From CAZRZN01 sp964604565 (GTDB lineage: Bacteria > Pseudomonadota > Alphaproteobacteria > Rhodobacterales > Rhodobacteraceae), in assembly GCA_964604565.1 (NCBI GenBank), contig CAZRZN010000170.1, positions 1-9,113 of the forward strand: a stretch of 9,113 bases of DNA, written 5' to 3'. A model generated the notes under the pieces. It was not told the DNA's origin. It ran no database searches and saw only the letters and a list, made by a program, of their open reading frames with translations. The position numbers and the translations under genes are program-made. Below are positions 5,261 through 9,113 of the stretch, piece after piece (the stretch's first letter is position 1; each line of letters opens with the position of its first letter).

Positions 5261-6235
5261 ATGGCAGACATAAACAAACAACAAATAGGCCGAATTTTGG
5301 CGAAACAGGGTATCCTGATCGCATTCGCCGCCTTCATGATCGCCTTCACTTTGGCGAACCCGAAGTTCCTGACACCGGACAACATTCTCAGCGTGGTGCG
5401 GTCGTCGGCCATTCTGGGGGTCATGGCGCTGGGCGTGACCTTTGTGGTCATCAGCGGCAATCTGGATCTTTCGGTCGGCTCCATGATGTCCTTTTCGACG
5501 ATCGTCGTTCTGGACCTGCACGACAAGCTGGGTCCGGCGCTGGCCATCCCGGCGATGTTTGCCATGACGCTTTGTCTTGGTGCCGTGATCGGGTTTCTGG
5601 TCGGCTATCTGAAACTGAACTCCTTGATCGTCACCTTGGGGATGCTGTCGGCGATCCACGGCCTGACACTGACCTATTCCGGCGGCAAGAACATGGATAT
5701 CGCCGACAAGGAAGGCACGTGGTTCGGGGTTTTCGGGCAGGGCACGGCGCTGGGCATTCCGGTGCCGATCCTGCTCTTTCTCGCGCTCGCCATCTTGCTG
5801 GGGCTTGTGCTGGGAAAGACCCCCTTTGGCCGCAAGGTCTACGCGGTGGGGGGCAATGGCACCGCCGCCACCTTTGCCGGGATCCGGCGCGCGCGCACGG
5901 TATTCACCTGCTACCTGATCTCTGCCGGCTGCGTTGCCACGGCGGGCGTGATGCAGGCCAGCCGGTCGCTGGGGTCGCAGAACACTGTCGGTCAGGGGCT
6001 GGAGCTTGAGGTGCTTGCCGCGGTCATCCTTGGCGGCGCGTCATTGATGGGTGGTGCCGGCACCGTGTTCAAGACTGTGATAGGCGTGCTTATCCTCGGC
6101 TTCATCCAGAACGGCCTGCTTTTGATGGGCCTTCAATTCTACGTCCAGTTCGTCGTGACCTGGATCATCATCATCCTTGCTGTCTGGCTCGATATCGCGG
6201 CCAAGCGTGGCAGGCTCTGGTCACCGATCGCGTGA
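5261..6235 (+). CDS. RbsC-type ABC sugar permease, subunit 1
   Basis: A 324-residue integral membrane protein of the branched-chain/ribose permease family (BPD_transp_2). Hydrophobic segments are seen at about 17-32, 45-65, 93-116, 118-135, 168-186, 213-231, 248-262, 268-290 and 295-311. Family motifs are VISGNLDLSVGSM (63-75) and the cytoplasmic coupling loop FGRKVYAVGGN (189-199), with AGI at 206-208, which contacts the ATPase. It forms half of the inner-membrane channel, presumably as a heterodimer with the next gene product. The start is ambiguous: ATG ATG at 5258-5263 follows GGAGGGG (5251-5257). The second ATG is preferred because it leaves normal spacing, but the first would add only one methionine. 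It lies 71 bases after the dehydrogenase gene; that gap shows no hairpin or gene. Confidence 0.93.
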   Translation: MADINKQQIGRILAKQGILIAFAAFMIAFTLANPKFLTPDNILSVVRSSAILGVMALGVTFVVISGNLDLSVGSMMSFSTIVVLDLHDKLGPALAIPAMFAMTLCLGAVIGFLVGYLKLNSLIVTLGMLSAIHGLTLTYSGGKNMDIADKEGTWFGVFGQGTALGIPVPILLFLALAILLGLVLGKTPFGRKVYAVGGNGTAATFAGIRRARTVFTCYLISAGCVATAGVMQASRSLGSQNTVGQGLELEVLAAVILGGASLMGGAGTVFKTVIGVLILGFIQNGLLLMGLQFYVQFVVTWIIIILAVWLDIAAKRGRLWSPIA

Positions 6236-6242
6236 GGGAGGG
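6234..6242 (+). promoter_or_regulatory. Ribosome binding site deciding the start of permease 2
   Basis: GAGGGAGGG overlaps the stop codon of permease 1 and lies 4 bases before the ATG at 6247. It rules out the in-frame GTG at 6232, which overlaps the previous stop and has no ribosome site of its own. Confidence 0.75.
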
Positions 6243-6246
6243 AACC

Positions 6247-7248
6247 ATGCAAGCAGGTGCACTTTCAAATGCTCTCAAGACGGGCGCTATCTGGGGCTTT
6301 ATCGTCCTTGAACTGATCTTCTTTTCGGTCGCGGGACAATATCTGTCGCTGTCGGATACGGCCTTCATGGATATCGACAACATGCTGCTGCTGTTCAAGC
6401 AGTCTGCCCCGATCGGTATCATCGCCATGGGCATGACCATCGTCATGATCAACGGCAACATCGACCTCAGCGTCGGGGCAACCTACGCCATCGCGGCCAT
6501 CGTGCTGCTGGAAAGCATGACCTGGCCGATCTTTGCCGGCCTTGGGGACTGGGTGATCCCAGTGGCCTGGCTGCTGGCGCTGGGGGCGGGCACGCTGCTG
6601 GGCGCGCTCAATGGCTTGATTGTCTGGAAAACCGGGGTCGACGCGTTCATTGTCACGCTGGGCGCGATGCTGGGCTATCGTGGAATTGTCTTCATGTTCA
6701 ACGGGGAGCAGCCCACCTCGCATCTCAACTGGACATTGGTCGACTTCGCCGAGGCGGAGGTGTTCGGGATCGCCACGGCGACCTGGTTCCTGCTGGCCGT
6801 GACAGCGGTCATCTGGTTCATCATGACGCGCACCGTTCATGGCCGCAACGCCTATGCCATCGGCGACAACCGGGAGGCCGCCGTCAATGCGGGCATCCGC
6901 GTCGGGCCGCACATGATGATCAATTTCATGATCATCGGCTTTCTCGCGGCCCTGTCGGCGGTTGTCTTCTACTCCGAAAGCGGATCGGTGAACCCGAATG
7001 ACGGCCAGCTCTACGAGTTGTGGGTGATCACGGCGGTCGTTCTGGGCGGGACCAAGATAACCGGCGGGGCCGGCAGCGTGATTTCGACCTTTGGCGGGGT
7101 GCTGGCAATCCAGTTGCTGCGCAAAGGCCTTGGCCACATCGGCGCCGATACGGAGACGGTCAACCTCGTCATCGGCTGCATCCTGATCGCGGTGCTGTTC
7201 CTTGACCGGCAACTGAACATCAAGGGCAAAGAGGAGTTGAAGGTATGA
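6247..7248 (+). CDS. RbsC-type ABC sugar permease, subunit 2
   Basis: A 333-residue inner-membrane permease of the same family as the preceding gene but clearly diverged from it. The hydrophobic segments run from about 14-30, 52-68, 75-90, 103-128, 133-151, 178-195 and 223-242 through 258-292 and 305-320. Family motifs are INGNIDLSVGA (68-78), the coupling loop HGRNAYAIGDN (198-208) with AGI (215-217), and VLGGTKITGGAG (265-276). Two different permeases next to one double ATPase suggest a heterodimeric channel, as in LsrC/LsrD, rather than the homodimer of simple ribose systems. The last 4 bases overlap the ATPase start (ATGA), implying translational coupling. The C-terminal tail is short and charged (IKGKEELK). 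Confidence 0.93.
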   Translation: MQAGALSNALKTGAIWGFIVLELIFFSVAGQYLSLSDTAFMDIDNMLLLFKQSAPIGIIAMGMTIVMINGNIDLSVGATYAIAAIVLLESMTWPIFAGLGDWVIPVAWLLALGAGTLLGALNGLIVWKTGVDAFIVTLGAMLGYRGIVFMFNGEQPTSHLNWTLVDFAEAEVFGIATATWFLLAVTAVIWFIMTRTVHGRNAYAIGDNREAAVNAGIRVGPHMMINFMIIGFLAALSAVVFYSESGSVNPNDGQLYELWVITAVVLGGTKITGGAGSVISTFGGVLAIQLLRKGLGHIGADTETVNLVIGCILIAVLFLDRQLNIKGKEELKV

Positions 7249-8756
7249 CCGAGGGAAATCCAGTCCTGCGTGTCGAGAATATCGTCAAGACTTTCCCCGG
7301 CGTGCGGGCGCTTGACGGTGTGTCCTTCACAGTGATGCCGGGAGAGGTCCATGCCCTGATGGGTGAGAACGGCGCCGGAAAATCGACCTTGATGAAAGTC
7401 TTGGGCGGGATCCATCAACCCAACGGCGGCAGCATTTTCGTGGAGGAGGTCGAGACGGTCATGGCAGGGCCGCTGGAGGCCAAGGCCAAGGGCATCGTCT
7501 TCATCCACCAGGAATTGAGCCTTGCAGAGGAGCTTTCGGTTGCCGAGAACATCTATCTTGGTGAACTGCCGCTGAAATCCTTTGGCCGGGTCGACTGGTC
7601 CACGCTATATGAGCGGACCGATGCGATCCTGAAAAAGCTGAACGTCGGTTTCACCTCGCGAACAAAGGTGGGCGATCTCTCCATCGCCAACCAGCAGATG
7701 GTCGAGATTGCGCGCGCCCTCACCGTCGATGCCAAGGCGGTGATCTTCGACGAGCCGACGGCCTCTCTGACGGATGCGGAGAAATCCGTGCTTTTCGAAG
7801 TGATCGCGGATCTTCAGTCCGATGGGGTCGGGATCGTCTACATCTCGCACCGGATGGAGGAGATATTCAAGATCACCGACCGCATCACCGTCCTGCGCGA
7901 CGGCCAGTATTGCGGCACCGTGGAGACCGCGAACACGAACGAAGAAGCGGTGACGCAATTGATGATCGGGCGCAAGCTGGATCTCAGCCGCAACGCCTCG
8001 CATCACGAACTTGGCGATGTCGCGCTCGAAGTGCGCGGCCTGTCCTGCGGGAAACTGTTTCAGGATATCAGTTTCGAGGTACGCAGCGGTGAGGTTCTGG
8101 GCTTTTACGGGCTGGTGGGTGCCGGACGGACCGAGATTGCCGAGACCCTGTTCGGATTGCGCGATCCGTCCGGCGGACAAATTCTGCTCGACGGCGAAGA
8201 GGTGCGGATTCATTCGCCTGTGGATGCGATTGCCCGGGGGATTTCGCTGGTCCCCGAAGACCGCAAGGGGCAGGGGCTTGTGCTGGGCATGAACTGCCGG
8301 GACAACATGACCTTGCCGCAGGTTCAGGATCTGACCTCCGGACCCTTTGTCGCCGAGGGGGCGGAGATCGCGATTTTCGACCAATACCGGGACCGTCTGG
8401 ATATTCGCACACCGGGCTGGAAACAGACGGTCGGCAACCTGTCGGGGGGCAACCAGCAGAAGATCGTGATCGGGAAATGGCTGTCGATGCGGCCAAAGGT
8501 GCTGATCGTCGATGAACCGACCCGCGGCATCGACGTCGGGTCCAAGTCCGAGATCCACAAGCTGATCCGGGAATTGGCGGCGCAGGGCTACGCGGTGATC
8601 GTGATCAGTTCGGAAATGCCGGAGGTGCTGCACGTCTCCGACCGGATCGTGGCGATGTATTCCGGCAAGATCATGCGGACCTTCACATCCGAAGAAGTGA
8701 CTGAGGACAGCCTTGTTCAGGCCATCTCGGGGCTGGGTGGCGAAAAGGTGGCATGA
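7245..8756 (+). CDS. RbsA-type double-domain ABC sugar importer ATPase
   Basis: A 503-residue cytoplasmic ATPase with two nucleotide-binding domains, the normal length for RbsA/MglA/XylG proteins. Domain 1 has Walker A GENGAGKST (40-48), Q89, a variant signature LSIANQQ (145-151), Walker B VIFDEP (166-171) and H202. Domain 2 has a degenerate Walker A, GLVGAGRTE (289-297), with R in place of the lysine, then signature LSGGNQQ (399-405), Walker B IVDEP (421-425), and SSE in place of the switch histidine (455-457). These asymmetries are usual in the family, so domain 2 is expected to bind rather than efficiently hydrolyse ATP. It powers import through the two permeases. Its ATG overlaps the permease stop, and GAGGAG (7231-7236) lies 8 bases upstream. 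Confidence 0.96.
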   Translation: MTEGNPVLRVENIVKTFPGVRALDGVSFTVMPGEVHALMGENGAGKSTLMKVLGGIHQPNGGSIFVEEVETVMAGPLEAKAKGIVFIHQELSLAEELSVAENIYLGELPLKSFGRVDWSTLYERTDAILKKLNVGFTSRTKVGDLSIANQQMVEIARALTVDAKAVIFDEPTASLTDAEKSVLFEVIADLQSDGVGIVYISHRMEEIFKITDRITVLRDGQYCGTVETANTNEEAVTQLMIGRKLDLSRNASHHELGDVALEVRGLSCGKLFQDISFEVRSGEVLGFYGLVGAGRTEIAETLFGLRDPSGGQILLDGEEVRIHSPVDAIARGISLVPEDRKGQGLVLGMNCRDNMTLPQVQDLTSGPFVAEGAEIAIFDQYRDRLDIRTPGWKQTVGNLSGGNQQKIVIGKWLSMRPKVLIVDEPTRGIDVGSKSEIHKLIRELAAQGYAVIVISSEMPEVLHVSDRIVAMYSGKIMRTFTSEEVTEDSLVQAISGLGGEKVA

Positions 8757-9113
8757 TGCGTGTGGGCCTTGCCGGACTGGGGAGGATGGGCGCGCCGATG
8801 GCGCGCAACCTCGCCGCGGCTGGGTTCGATCTTGCCCTCTGGAACCGGTCCGGCGAAAAGGCGCAGGTCCTGGCGGCGGAAATCGGCGCGCAGGTCGCCG
8901 CGACGCCGAGCGACCTTGCACACCAGTCCGATGTTGTCGTCACGATGCTGGCCGACGATGCGTCCTCCGACGCGGTGCATCTGGGCGATGACGGACTGTT
9001 CGCCGCCGCCGGTCCGCGTGTTTTGCTTGAAATGGGCACGATGAGCCCGGATCATATCCGCCGCCTTGTCGAGGCTGCCCCGGCAGGCGTGCAGGTGATC
9101 GACGCGCCGGTGT
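8756..9113 (+). CDS. 3-hydroxyisobutyrate dehydrogenase-family (beta-hydroxyacid) oxidoreductase, N-terminal part
   Basis: Partial gene cut by the right edge; 119 codons of an expected 290-300 are visible. The Rossmann motif GLGRMG (7-12) follows a short first strand. WNRS (29-32) at the end of the second strand hints at NADP use in this family, because of N30 and R31. VTMLADD (62-68) and the substrate-binding motif DAPV (116-119, normally continuing SGG) are also present. The catalytic lysine lies beyond the window. Relatives oxidise or reduce 3-hydroxyisobutyrate, tartronate semialdehyde (GarR/GlxR), threonate (LtnD) or succinic semialdehyde, so a role late in sugar-acid or polyol breakdown is plausible. 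The start is 8756 or 8753 (ATGATG): 8756 overlaps the ATPase stop by one base and leaves 7 bases after AAGG (8745-8748), so it is preferred. It is translationally coupled to the transporter, which ties the enzyme to the imported compound. Confidence 0.9.
   Translation, partial: MRVGLAGLGRMGAPMARNLAAAGFDLALWNRSGEKAQVLAAEIGAQVAATPSDLAHQSDVVVTMLADDASSDAVHLGDDGLFAAAGPRVLLEMGTMSPDHIRRLVEAAPAGVQVIDAPV

Noticed and set aside
8100..8130. Lysine missing from the second Walker A of the ATPase considered as a disabling mutation
   Set aside because: The GAGRTE form is standard for the second domain of RbsA-type ATPases.
7605..8921. 438-codon minus-strand open frame opposite the ATPase
   Set aside because: It is antisense to an ATPase with all family motifs, has no recognisable domain, and crosses the boundary of two coupled genes.

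Overview
The window is GC-rich and densely packed, with strong GGAGG-type ribosome sites and tightly coupled genes. The gene content (RbsA/RbsB/RbsC-type sugar importer, polyol-type short-chain dehydrogenases, an M24 hydrolase related to DddP) suggests an alphaproteobacterium, most likely a Rhodobacteraceae/Roseobacter-group member. This assignment is an inference from style and gene content. No rRNA, tRNA, CRISPR array, insertion sequence or phage gene is visible.

The layout is a divergent catabolic locus built around a 217-base regulatory region (3126-3342). Leftward (minus strand) runs a three-gene set. It begins with a 613-residue cytoplasmic regulator that joins a winged helix-turn-helix to a MalE/UgpB-type solute-binding domain (3125 to 1284). 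Thirteen bases later comes a polyol-type short-chain dehydrogenase (1270 to 464), then the start of an M24 (Xaa-Pro peptidase/creatinase/DddP-like) protein that runs off the left edge (397 to 1). Rightward (plus strand) come a secreted RbsB-type sugar-binding protein (3343-4308), a strong intergenic hairpin, a second short-chain dehydrogenase paralogous to the first (4392-5189), two different RbsC-type permeases (5261-6235 and 6247-7248), a double-domain RbsA-type ATPase (7245-8756), and the start of a 3-hydroxyisobutyrate-dehydrogenase-family enzyme cut by the right edge (8756 onward).

The most economical reading is a substrate-inducible uptake and oxidation system for a sugar alcohol or related hydroxylated compound. 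The periplasmic protein captures it, the permease pair with the ATPase imports it, and the two dehydrogenases oxidise it or its products. The beta-hydroxyacid dehydrogenase and the M24 protein would act later or on a modified form. No sugar kinase is present in the window, which fits an oxidation-first route or a kinase outside the window. The substrate cannot be fixed from sequence alone.

The most unusual element is the regulator. It uses an ABC solute-binding fold of one class (family 1, MalE-like), without a signal peptide, as an apparent intracellular sensor, while the transporter it sits beside uses a binding protein of a different class (RbsB-like). A perfect 15-base palindrome (TGTCCA-AAA-TGGACA) and related half-sites in the divergent region are candidate operators.
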